Assembly (NCBI GenBank): GCA_031283445.1 | Contig: JAITBT010000068.1 | Location: 1-41,560 of the forward strand | Origin: Holosporaceae bacterium | GTDB taxonomy: Bacteria; Pseudomonadota; Alphaproteobacteria; UBA3830 | DNA length: 41,560 nt | Reading direction: 5' to 3' | In this document: positions 26,361-33,412 of the stretch, one piece after another | Layout of the letters: each line of letters opens with the position of its first letter | How positions within the stretch are numbered: position 1 is the first letter of the stretch | Made by a program: the position numbers and the translations under genes | The notes under the pieces: generated by a model | Database searches by the model: none | What the model was told of the DNA's origin: nothing | What the model saw: the letters and a program-made list of their open reading frames with translations, nothing else

Positions 26361-27320
26361 TCAGATGGTTTTCGAAATCGTTTCGGATAAATTTCTCCTT
26401 TCATAAATCATTCTATAGATTTCAGGAAATATTTTCAGAGAAAGATTATATTTCTGCATGAATAATGGAATAGCTTTCGCCGTAAACACACCCTCTGCAA
26501 GCGCGCCAGTCCAATTGTCCGGATGTCCGCCGGACGCCAAGTGCTCGCCGAAGAGGACATTGCGCGATTGCCGGCTATTGCAAGTTAGGATAGTATCTCC
26601 AATGCCTCCAAGCTCGAAAAATGTTTCCTTTTTTCCTCCCATAGCAACGGCGAAGTCTGCCATTTCATGCAATCCATCTACTATCAACTTAGTGATGGCG
26701 CTGCCACCGAGCTTCAAACCGGAAAAAACACCACATCCTATGGCTAACACATTTTTTAACGCTCCGGCCACCTGCAATCCTATGTAATCGTCTACTACCT
26801 CGATTTTAAACGTAGCAGATGATAAAGATTCCGAAATATGCCGAGATAATTCTGCATTTTTGCTCGCTATATTTACACCTGCTGAAAGCCATCGCGCAAT
26901 TTCATGAGCAAAGGATGGACCAGAAAGTATGGCATAGCTGTTATCCAAAATTTCCTCCACGAGATCGCTCTGCAATTGGCAGTTTTCGACATCAAATCCT
27001 TTAGAACACAAGATTAGCGGTGCCTTAATCTCATATTCTTTTATTTGTTTGCAAACAGCCAATACTGCGGCCACAGGAAGAGCGAAAAAAATAACATTAC
27101 AGTCCTGAATTCGAAAGAAAACGTCGGAGCATATGATATTAGGGGCCAGAGTAATTTCCGGAAAGGCCTGGGGATTCATGTGCAATTCATTGATGGCTGA
27201 CGCAACTGTCTTGGACCTGCTAATTAATAGGATTTCCTTTGCTCTTCGACTGAAACATTGGGCGATGGCGGTTCCGTAACAACCAGCTCCGATGATTCCT
27301 ATTTTCTCCAATAAAAACAC
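26361..27320 (-). CDS. gpsA: Glycerol-3-phosphate dehydrogenase [NAD(P)+]
   Basis: Makes glycerol-3-phosphate from dihydroxyacetone phosphate for phospholipids; PlsC in this window acts later in the same route. The 319-aa protein has the NAD loop IGIIGAGCYGTAIA, LILCSKGFDVEN, SGPSFAHEIARWLSAG, KNVLAIGCGVFSGLKLG and GGIGDTILTCNSRQSRN. The start is GTG (27320-27318), seven bases after AGGAG. The divergent unknown membrane gene begins 61 nt away. Confidence 0.96.
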   Translation of the reverse strand: MFLLEKIGIIGAGCYGTAIAQCFSRRAKEILLISRSKTVASAINELHMNPQAFPEITLAPNIICSDVFFRIQDCNVIFFALPVAAVLAVCKQIKEYEIKAPLILCSKGFDVENCQLQSDLVEEILDNSYAILSGPSFAHEIARWLSAGVNIASKNAELSRHISESLSSATFKIEVVDDYIGLQVAGALKNVLAIGCGVFSGLKLGGSAITKLIVDGLHEMADFAVAMGGKKETFFELGGIGDTILTCNSRQSRNVLFGEHLASGGHPDNWTGALAEGVFTAKAIPLFMQKYNLSLKIFPEIYRMIYERRNLSETISKTI

Positions 27321-27381
27321 AACAAAACTCCTTCAATAAAAGCATAGGCCTTTTACAAAATTTAATTTATACTCATCACTG

Positions 27382-28062
27382 ATGTTTACAAATAGCAAGA
27401 ATACGTTAAATTTTTTGTTAAAAAAAGTAATCGAGACCGCAGAAAAAATCAAAGGAATCGGCGGCGAATGCTATTCAAAATTAGTAAAGAAAATCAGTTT
27501 TATTCCAGTAAGTTATTATGTCACCCATATCAAAAGCATTGTTGTTCTGATTCTGATCTACGGATTGGCGTCTTTCTTGGTTTATCCGAAGTTTGATTTT
27601 TATACTTTCCTGAAGGAAATTTTTTCTTTACTGTGCGCCTATGGAGCAATACTCCTTTGGTTTGTGGATAAATTAGATGATGAGGATCAATTTAAAATAG
27701 CAATGGGGACAACGGCTTGTATCGCTCCCATTTTATTTATAAATAATCCATGGACCATAGCTTTAAGCAGTCTACTTCTGATGATTTTCGGTGAATTTAT
27801 TTTCTTTAGAACCGAGACTAGCGCCATCCTCCTAACCGAAGGAATCGATATTCTAAAAAAAGCCTTCTATTCATGGAGTGTAAATTTGAATCTTTCCCAA
27901 TGGAATAAAAAATTCTCAGCCTTCGTTATTGTTGTCCAAATCTGGTGGCGAGACTTTTCCCGCAGGCACAATATTAGTAGACATAGTATAAAAAAGTTCG
28001 TGAAATTGCTCCAGAAAAACATTGTAGAACAGATAAAACAGCGACTTAAGAAAAAGACTTAG
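27382..28062 (+). CDS. Hypothetical four-helix membrane protein
   Basis: I do not recognise a family. The 226-aa product has a basic amphipathic N-terminus (about 40 residues), then hydrophobic segments near residues 50-70 (SIVVLILIYGLASFLVY), 78-94 (IFSLLCAYGAILLWFV), 105-118 (TTACIAPILFI) and 122-140 (WTIALSSLLLMIFGEFIFF), and a long basic soluble tail (RRHNISRHSIKKFVKLL, ending KQRLKKKT). No signal cleavage site. Composition resembles the neighbours. It has no ribosome site; TATACT ends about 8 nt before the ATG, which might mean leaderless translation. It is convergent with rlmN (32-nt gap). A real gene is likely because the frame is long, plus-strand and free of overlap. Confidence 0.65.
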   Translation: MFTNSKNTLNFLLKKVIETAEKIKGIGGECYSKLVKKISFIPVSYYVTHIKSIVVLILIYGLASFLVYPKFDFYTFLKEIFSLLCAYGAILLWFVDKLDDEDQFKIAMGTTACIAPILFINNPWTIALSSLLLMIFGEFIFFRTETSAILLTEGIDILKKAFYSWSVNLNLSQWNKKFSAFVIVVQIWWRDFSRRHNISRHSIKKFVKLLQKNIVEQIKQRLKKKT

Positions 28063-28094
28063 TAATAAAAAAGGACGCGTAGGAAGTAGTTGTT

Positions 28095-29114
28095 TCAGGT
28101 TGATTTTCCTTTTAGTTGTCCACAGGCAGCTAAGATGTCAATTCCTTTAGATTTCCGCAGAAGAGTACGAATATTATGTGACAACAATGTGCGAGAAAAT
28201 TCGTTTGCTCTATTTTCATCACTGCCGAAAAATGGAGCTCCTGGCCAATTATTGTACATTATTAAATTTACTTTACAATTGCAGGATTTTAGCAGGCGAG
28301 CCAATTCCAGAGCGTCAATTTCGGTATCATTGAAGTCACGCAGCAACAAATATTCGAAAGTAACGCAACTAGTGTTACTGCTTTTTCGATACTCTTCGGC
28401 AGCTGCTAGCAACATTTTTATAGGATATCTATTGTTTATGGGCATGAGGAAAGAGCGCTTTTCGTCAGAAGAAGCATGGAGAGAAATCGCTAATTTTACA
28501 CCGAATTTCGCTAAATTTGTAATGGCTTTTTCGATTATGCCAGACGTCGATATGGTAATTTTATGCCGAGAAAAATTATGGGCCTTTTTATTCAAGAGTA
28601 ATGATAAAACATTTGATAAATTTTCAAAATTTAAAAGAGGTTCTCCCATACCCATAAATACAATATTCGTTATGGATTTTTCGGCTTTCCAAAAAAAAAT
28701 CTGGGAAATAATTTCCGAAGAAGAAAGATTGCGAATGAATCTCTGCGTTCCGGAATGGCAAAATTTGCATCCTACGGCGCACCCTATTTGAGTCGATATG
28801 CAGACAGTAGTTCGGCGAGCATCTGGAATGAAAACAGATTCCACGCTATTTCCATCCTCCATCTCTAAAAGAGCTTTTTGAGTACCATCAGAGGATTTTT
28901 GTAAAACAGAACATTTGGGTCTGGCGAGAGTATAGTTATTTTTCAAAATTTTCCTAACCGCCAATGGGACATCGGACATTATATCGAATGAGAAGGCCAA
29001 CTTTGTATGAATCCACGGGAAAACCCGCTTTGCGTCCAAAGCGCACAGCCCGTGTTCGAGAAATTTGAGTTTCAATTGCTCCAGTGTCAAACCGAGTAGA
29101 TTTATCTTTTGCAT
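28095..29114 (-). CDS. rlmN: Dual-specificity 23S rRNA/tRNA adenine-C2 methyltransferase RlmN
   Basis: Radical-SAM enzyme methylating A2503 of 23S rRNA and A37 of some tRNAs. The 339-aa protein has CISTQIGCAVGCKFCHSGTQ with the CX3CX2C cluster ligands, NIVFMGMGEPLLNFENL, ITISTSGII, LAISLHASSDEKRSFLMPIN, EYLLLRDFND, and the C-terminal catalytic cysteine in AACGQLKG. Length is slightly short of typical (~350-380). It overlaps rnhA by 13 nt and ends a long minus-strand run. Confidence 0.97.
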   Translation of the reverse strand: MQKINLLGLTLEQLKLKFLEHGLCALDAKRVFPWIHTKLAFSFDIMSDVPLAVRKILKNNYTLARPKCSVLQKSSDGTQKALLEMEDGNSVESVFIPDARRTTVCISTQIGCAVGCKFCHSGTQRFIRNLSSSEIISQIFFWKAEKSITNIVFMGMGEPLLNFENLSNVLSLLLNKKAHNFSRHKITISTSGIIEKAITNLAKFGVKLAISLHASSDEKRSFLMPINNRYPIKMLLAAAEEYRKSSNTSCVTFEYLLLRDFNDTEIDALELARLLKSCNCKVNLIMYNNWPGAPFFGSDENRANEFSRTLLSHNIRTLLRKSKGIDILAACGQLKGKST

Positions 29115-29530
29115 TGCGATTTTGCGAGCTTATCTACGCGTTCGTTGTATTCATTCCCCGAGTGTCCGGCAACCCAATTCCAGGAAATTTTATGATGCCG
29201 AGTTAATTCCTGTAATCGGATCCACAGTTCTTTATTTTTCACAGCCTTTTTATCTGAGGTTAGCCAGTTGTTTTTTTCCCAACCACCTATCCATTTGGTT
29301 ATGCCATTTATTAGATATTGACTATCTGTATATAACATTATGGCATGCTTTTCTTTCAATTCCTCCAATGCTTTTATAGCAGATATCATCTCCATGCGGT
29401 TGTTGGTAGTATTTTGCTCTCCGCCTAGAAGCTCTTTTTCAAAAGAATCTTGGATAAGTATTGCTGCCCAACCTCCGGGTCCGGGATTTCTACTGCAGGC
29501 ACCATCCGTATAAATTACAACTTGTTTCAT
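29102..29530 (-). CDS. rnhA: Ribonuclease HI
   Basis: Cuts the RNA strand of RNA-DNA hybrids. The 142-aa product has the four acidic residues in their usual setting: first Asp in IYTDGACSRNPGPGGWAAIL, Glu in NTTNNRMEMISAIKAL, Asp in LYTDSQYLINGITKWI, and the last Asp in ERVDKLAK, with the basic-protrusion segment GGWEKNNW and the His in VAGHSGNEYNE. It overlaps dapF (4 nt) and rlmN (13 nt). Confidence 0.97.
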   Translation of the reverse strand: MKQVVIYTDGACSRNPGPGGWAAILIQDSFEKELLGGEQNTTNNRMEMISAIKALEELKEKHAIMLYTDSQYLINGITKWIGGWEKNNWLTSDKKAVKNKELWIRLQELTRHHKISWNWVAGHSGNEYNERVDKLAKSQCKR

Positions 29531-30360
29531 ATTTCCATTTCCCCGGAAAAAACATAAAAAGCTGGGCCCGATTGAAAAATATTTCCTTCTTTATCTTGAT
29601 GAATCATTAATGAGCCTCCCATCTGCCTTACCAAAACGTTTTGCGAAGAGATAATATTTTGGGCACGAGCAACGGAAACAGTAGCACAAGCGCCGCTGCC
29701 ACAAGCCTGCGTTAATCCAACTCCCCGCTCAAAAACAGATAATATAATTTCATCATCGGATATGATCTGTGCAAATGAAACATTTATTCTGTTTTCAAAT
29801 AATGTATGATTTTCCAGCTGAGCTCCAACGGAAATTATTTTTTTCTCTTCTGGAATATTTTTGCAGAAAAGAATCAGATGTGGATTACCAATCGAAACAC
29901 AGGAAGCATAATAAATGGATAGATCCAGCGGTAAATTTAATTCGCTGTGCAGCTGCGAAACATCTGGGGAGAGCTTCGATAATCCAACATCCCGTGGATC
30001 AAAACTTGGTTGCCCCATTCCTACACGAATTTTACCATCCACTTGAATCGGATAGCTTCTTTTATCAACTCTTAAAAAACATTTGGACACATCGTTGCAT
30101 TTTTTCATGAGGAATCCTAAACACCTAGCGGCATTTCCGCAAATTTCTGCTTTACTTCCATCTGAATTAAAAAATTCAGCAAAAATATCGCTATTTTGAA
30201 ATTTGTATAGAACCGTCAGATCGCAGCCGACACCATAATTTCTATTGCTAATACTGAGGAAAAAAGATTTATCTAAACATGGTTTTTCAGGAAATTGCAT
30301 CAGGTCAATCATTACAAAATCGTTACCTAGTGATTGCATTTTGTCGAATTTAATCAACAT
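29527..30360 (-). CDS. dapF: Diaminopimelate epimerase
   Basis: Interconverts LL- and meso-diaminopimelate for lysine and peptidoglycan. The 277-aa protein has the two catalytic cysteines in FNSDGSKAEICGNAARCLG and in GLTQACGSGACATV, and the N-terminal LIKFDKMQSLGNDFVMID. Both halves of the pseudo-symmetric fold are present. It overlaps pgi by 7 nt and rnhA by 4 nt. Confidence 0.96.
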   Translation of the reverse strand: MLIKFDKMQSLGNDFVMIDLMQFPEKPCLDKSFFLSISNRNYGVGCDLTVLYKFQNSDIFAEFFNSDGSKAEICGNAARCLGFLMKKCNDVSKCFLRVDKRSYPIQVDGKIRVGMGQPSFDPRDVGLSKLSPDVSQLHSELNLPLDLSIYYASCVSIGNPHLILFCKNIPEEKKIISVGAQLENHTLFENRINVSFAQIISDDEIILSVFERGVGLTQACGSGACATVSVARAQNIISSQNVLVRQMGGSLMIHQDKEGNIFQSGPAFYVFSGEMEI

Positions 30361-31526
30361 AGACTTTCGCTTAGCATTTTTTTTGCGAGAATTTTTCCGT
30401 ATTCTACAGCAGGTTGGCTAAAAGGATCAACTTCCATAAATTTACAAACGCAAACCACCTCCAGCATAAAATGCATAAACAAAGCTCCCATAACCTCTGG
30501 AGAAATTTCCGGAACTTCTATTTTCCGGACGCTACATTTTTTTTCCAGAAGAGATGTCATAGTAGCAGTATACTGAGCTTTAAAAATGCTTCCTGTTGTT
30601 TTATTCTCTAGATAAGAAAGCTCCGGTAGTAGATATTTGTTCTGGGCTATACACGATTTCGATTCCTGATTTTCGAAAAAAAATGTGAAATATTTATCTT
30701 CATTTCCATCCAGATACAGCTGTAGCTGACTATGCTGATCCTGCGTGCCAATGGCCGTCAGCGGTGTGATGCCGAGACCATTCTTTCCGGTACTTTCGGC
30801 ATACAACTGGGCAAGCCATGCACCAAATTTTATCAGTTTATCCGTATAGATAAATGCTACGTGCTGTGACCTTTTTTTTTGAAAATTTTCAATCATAAAA
30901 AAGGAGCCTTCTTCGATTTTTTCCAAATGATTTTCTAGAATTTGTTTCCCACCAGATCTAATCTTTGTAGGATCAACTCCACAAATCAACGCCGGCAGCA
31001 TTCCTACAATTGAAAATACGGAAAATCTACCACCAATGGTCTTGGGATGATCTATGCATAGTGAATTGAGTTCGTTTGCTATTTTTCTTAATGGAGATAA
31101 TTTGTTTTCGGTGATAAATACAAATTTATCTTCTTTTTCCTTTATAAAATCTAATGCCAACAAAATTTGGCAAATGGTTTCCAGAGTTTCTCCGGATTTG
31201 GAAATACATAAAAACCCTGTTTCATCTGGATTAATATCCGAAAACATTTTTTGTAATGTCGTAGGATCCAAACTTTCGGCAAATCTTACGTTATTGCTTC
31301 GGGTTATTTCATGAATACATTGCCCTCCCAAACTAGATCCGCCGATGCCAAAAATCACAAAATTTTTGTGGCGCAACCATTTTTTAAGGCGCGGATTTCC
31401 AAGAATTTCCAAATCTTTCGTACATTTCGAAATTGAGAAACAATCCTGCATCAGCCAATCTGTATTCCCAAAACAATTTTTCCATTGAAATTCGCTAGGA
31501 GAAAGGATTGACTGTTTAATCAGCAT
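30354..31526 (-). CDS. pgi: Glucose-6-phosphate isomerase, short form
   Basis: Interconverts glucose-6-phosphate and fructose-6-phosphate. The 390-aa protein is much shorter than E. coli Pgi (549 aa) and belongs to the compact bacterial form. Motifs: FGIGGSSLGGQCIHEI, CISKSGETLETI, KTIGGRFSVFS, LYAESTGKNGLGITPL, GTQDQHSQLQLYLDG with the catalytic Gln/His region, and the lysine of VDPFSQPAVEYGK. It overlaps the M16 gene by 11 nt and dapF by 7 nt, so transcription is shared. Confidence 0.93.
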   Translation of the reverse strand: MLIKQSILSPSEFQWKNCFGNTDWLMQDCFSISKCTKDLEILGNPRLKKWLRHKNFVIFGIGGSSLGGQCIHEITRSNNVRFAESLDPTTLQKMFSDINPDETGFLCISKSGETLETICQILLALDFIKEKEDKFVFITENKLSPLRKIANELNSLCIDHPKTIGGRFSVFSIVGMLPALICGVDPTKIRSGGKQILENHLEKIEEGSFFMIENFQKKRSQHVAFIYTDKLIKFGAWLAQLYAESTGKNGLGITPLTAIGTQDQHSQLQLYLDGNEDKYFTFFFENQESKSCIAQNKYLLPELSYLENKTTGSIFKAQYTATMTSLLEKKCSVRKIEVPEISPEVMGALFMHFMLEVVCVCKFMEVDPFSQPAVEYGKILAKKMLSESLC

Positions 31527-32805
31527 TTTTTTGCTTTAGCGGTATCAGAGCAAAAATAGTGCACGGATCTCTTTTAAAGATCGCCTTTCCTTGAGCCGCC
31601 GCTGCGTTCAGATCAACTTTATCTACAGCTTCTGGATAAGTTTTTAAAAAATCAAAACTATAACCAGCTCCTATTTTGTGAGCGAACCAGGTGCAGAACT
31701 CTGAAATGTCCCGATCATGACGGAGCACATCAGAAGATTCCCGCACCTTTCGTCTAGCGCACGCAAACTCCTCCGTAAAAATATCCTCGTCAGCGATGTT
31801 TTTAACTTCCGTAAGAATAGCAATAATGCCTTCTTTCACCTTTATTCGGGGGGAAAGAGTGACCGTCAAACAAAAATCACCTGACTCGTAGTTCCAAAAG
31901 GAAGAGCTACCGGATACTGCTGTCGCGAGCCTCATTTCGACCAATTGACGTTGGAGTGCCGCTACTAGATAGCTAGCAAAAATTTCCAACGCTAGAGTTT
32001 CGTCTTTCTGCTTCCGATAATTATGCGTCCTCCAATACATTTCAATAATCGGAGCACTGGTCTGGGTGCTATACCTTGTAATCATGGTGGTTGATCCATG
32101 ATGAGGGGGCTCCGCCAATCTTTTTATTTCAGACTTTCTGTTTTCTTTGAAGTGTTTCGAAACAAGCTGTAGCGCTTGTTCTTTATCGACATTTCCTACG
32201 ATAACGACCGTAGCGCGATTATTTGTATGATTATTATTCGCGAAAGCTTTAATATCCTCTTCGCATATGTTTTGTACATTATCTGGATCTCCGCAAATCC
32301 CTTGTCCGTAACCGGAATGCCAATACATGGATTCGCGAGCGCAGCAGGGACATTTTTGTTCCTCTTCGAAGATCTGTTGTTTTGCGACTCTCTTACCAGC
32401 ATCTAAATCATCTACTCTACATGAAAAATCAGAAAAAGTTTCACCGAGATTTTTAATAAACGCATTTAAATTCTTGGTTTTCCCGTAAAAATAATAGATG
32501 CTTTGATCATGTCCAATGGATGATCGAATTTCGGACCCACTCTGGATGAAATCCGCAGAAATGTTTTCTCTTAGTTTTTCGGTAAACACATAATTCAGCA
32601 AATTCGCGACACCGTGCTTATCTCCGTCATCATTACTTCCAGCAGAAACACATAACAGAAGCAATAAATTATCCGATTCATCTGCATCGACGAAAACAAC
32701 TGTCACACCATTTTCTAATGTTTGAACGGAAGATTCTCTATACTGCGCTGCATGGGAACTAAAAAAAAATAAAAGCGTAAGAAATGCGACCGACTTCTTA
32801 ATCAT
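31516..32805 (-). CDS. M16-family peptidase-like protein lacking the zinc site
   Basis: I chose the ATG at 32805-32803 (MIKKSVAF) because GAGG lies 6 nt upstream; a longer frame adds four codons. The ~429-aa product has a signal peptide (AFLTLLFFFSSHAA) and two M16 halves: TLENGVTVVFVDADESDN, GDKHGVANLLNYVFTEKL, TVVIVGNVDKEQALQLVSKHF, then the second half from about residue 230. Where active M16 enzymes have HxxEH this protein has NxxNY, so it cannot bind zinc in the usual way. It carries a CPCC motif at the site of the first helix pair. Inactive M16 subunits normally pair with an active partner; none is in the window. It probably sits in the periplasm. Confidence 0.85.
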   Translation of the reverse strand: MIKKSVAFLTLLFFFSSHAAQYRESSVQTLENGVTVVFVDADESDNLLLLLCVSAGSNDDGDKHGVANLLNYVFTEKLRENISADFIQSGSEIRSSIGHDQSIYYFYGKTKNLNAFIKNLGETFSDFSCRVDDLDAGKRVAKQQIFEEEQKCPCCARESMYWHSGYGQGICGDPDNVQNICEEDIKAFANNNHTNNRATVVIVGNVDKEQALQLVSKHFKENRKSEIKRLAEPPHHGSTTMITRYSTQTSAPIIEMYWRTHNYRKQKDETLALEIFASYLVAALQRQLVEMRLATAVSGSSSFWNYESGDFCLTVTLSPRIKVKEGIIAILTEVKNIADEDIFTEEFACARRKVRESSDVLRHDRDISEFCTWFAHKIGAGYSFDFLKTYPEAVDKVDLNAAAAQGKAIFKRDPCTIFALIPLKQKNAD

Positions 32806-32813
32806 CTCACACC

Positions 32814-32945
32814 TCATTCTTTACACGGGGGAACGAGCAAAGGATTATTCTCTTTCGCCTTGTCTAGCTCTATTTTACTATTCTCATAGCCTCCGCATCC
32901 CAGGAGAGATACAAATAACATCAATAGAAATAAAGTTTTTCTCAT
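32814..32945 (-). CDS. Mini lipoprotein (possible DUF3035/BamF-like)
   Basis: A hand-found 43-aa frame between lspA and the M16 gene. It begins MRKTLFLLMLFVSLLGCGG, a lipoprotein signal with lipobox LLGC (C17), leaving a mature chain of only 27 residues that ends in NPLLVPPCKE. The ATG overlaps the lspA stop (TAATG) and the stop is 8 nt before the M16 start. In alphaproteobacteria, a small DUF3035 lipoprotein (BamF in Caulobacter) often occupies this place and has a proline-rich PP ending; this could be a minimal version, but that is inference from position. LspA would process its signal. Confidence 0.7.
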   Translation of the reverse strand: MRKTLFLLMLFVSLLGCGGYENSKIELDKAKENNPLLVPPCKE

Positions 32946-33412
32946 TATCCATTTTTCCTATACAAAATAAAAAACAAAACAGCCCCGCCTATTACAATTG
33001 CACTATCTGCAATATTAAACGCCGGCCAATGATAGTTTATCAAATGAAAATCTAAAAAATCAATAACAGCTCCATAGATTATTCTGTCTACTAAATTTCC
33101 TATCGCTCCCCCCATTACCAAACTAGCTGGAAATTGGCAGGAGGGATCTTTCATTATCCACGAACACAGAAGTATCATTACTAACAGAGAAACAAATATT
33201 AGAAGTAGTGGAGATAAAGCGCCATTCAGTAGCCCAAATGTAATGCCTTTATTCTCCACTCTTACTACGTTAAAGAATGACCATACATATATACTTTCTC
33301 CTCTATTCAAAGACTTTACAACCATAAACTTCAATATCTGATCGCTTAACAGAACGAAAAGAACGACCAACACATTTATGCACGAGCTAAAACCCTTTGA
33401 CACCGTTCGCAT
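32945..33412 (-). CDS. lspA: Lipoprotein signal peptidase
   Basis: Aspartic membrane peptidase that cuts lipoprotein signals. The chosen ATG (33412-33410) has AGGAG upstream; a longer frame of 16 extra residues overlaps the 3' end of ileS. The ~155-aa protein has four helices and the two catalytic aspartates in GGAIGNLVDRIIYGAVIDFL and FNIADSAIVIGG. ileS-lspA is a common order. BamB and the mini lipoprotein in this window are plausible substrates. Confidence 0.95.
   Translation of the reverse strand: MRTVSKGFSSCINVLVVLFVLLSDQILKFMVVKSLNRGESIYVWSFFNVVRVENKGITFGLLNGALSPLLLIFVSLLVMILLCSWIMKDPSCQFPASLVMGGAIGNLVDRIIYGAVIDFLDFHLINYHWPAFNIADSAIVIGGAVLFFILYRKNG

Noticed and set aside
28090-28791. 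Long plus-strand frame of 233 codons
   Set aside because: It is antisense to rlmN, whose catalytic motifs are intact; no ribosome site and no recognisable domain.
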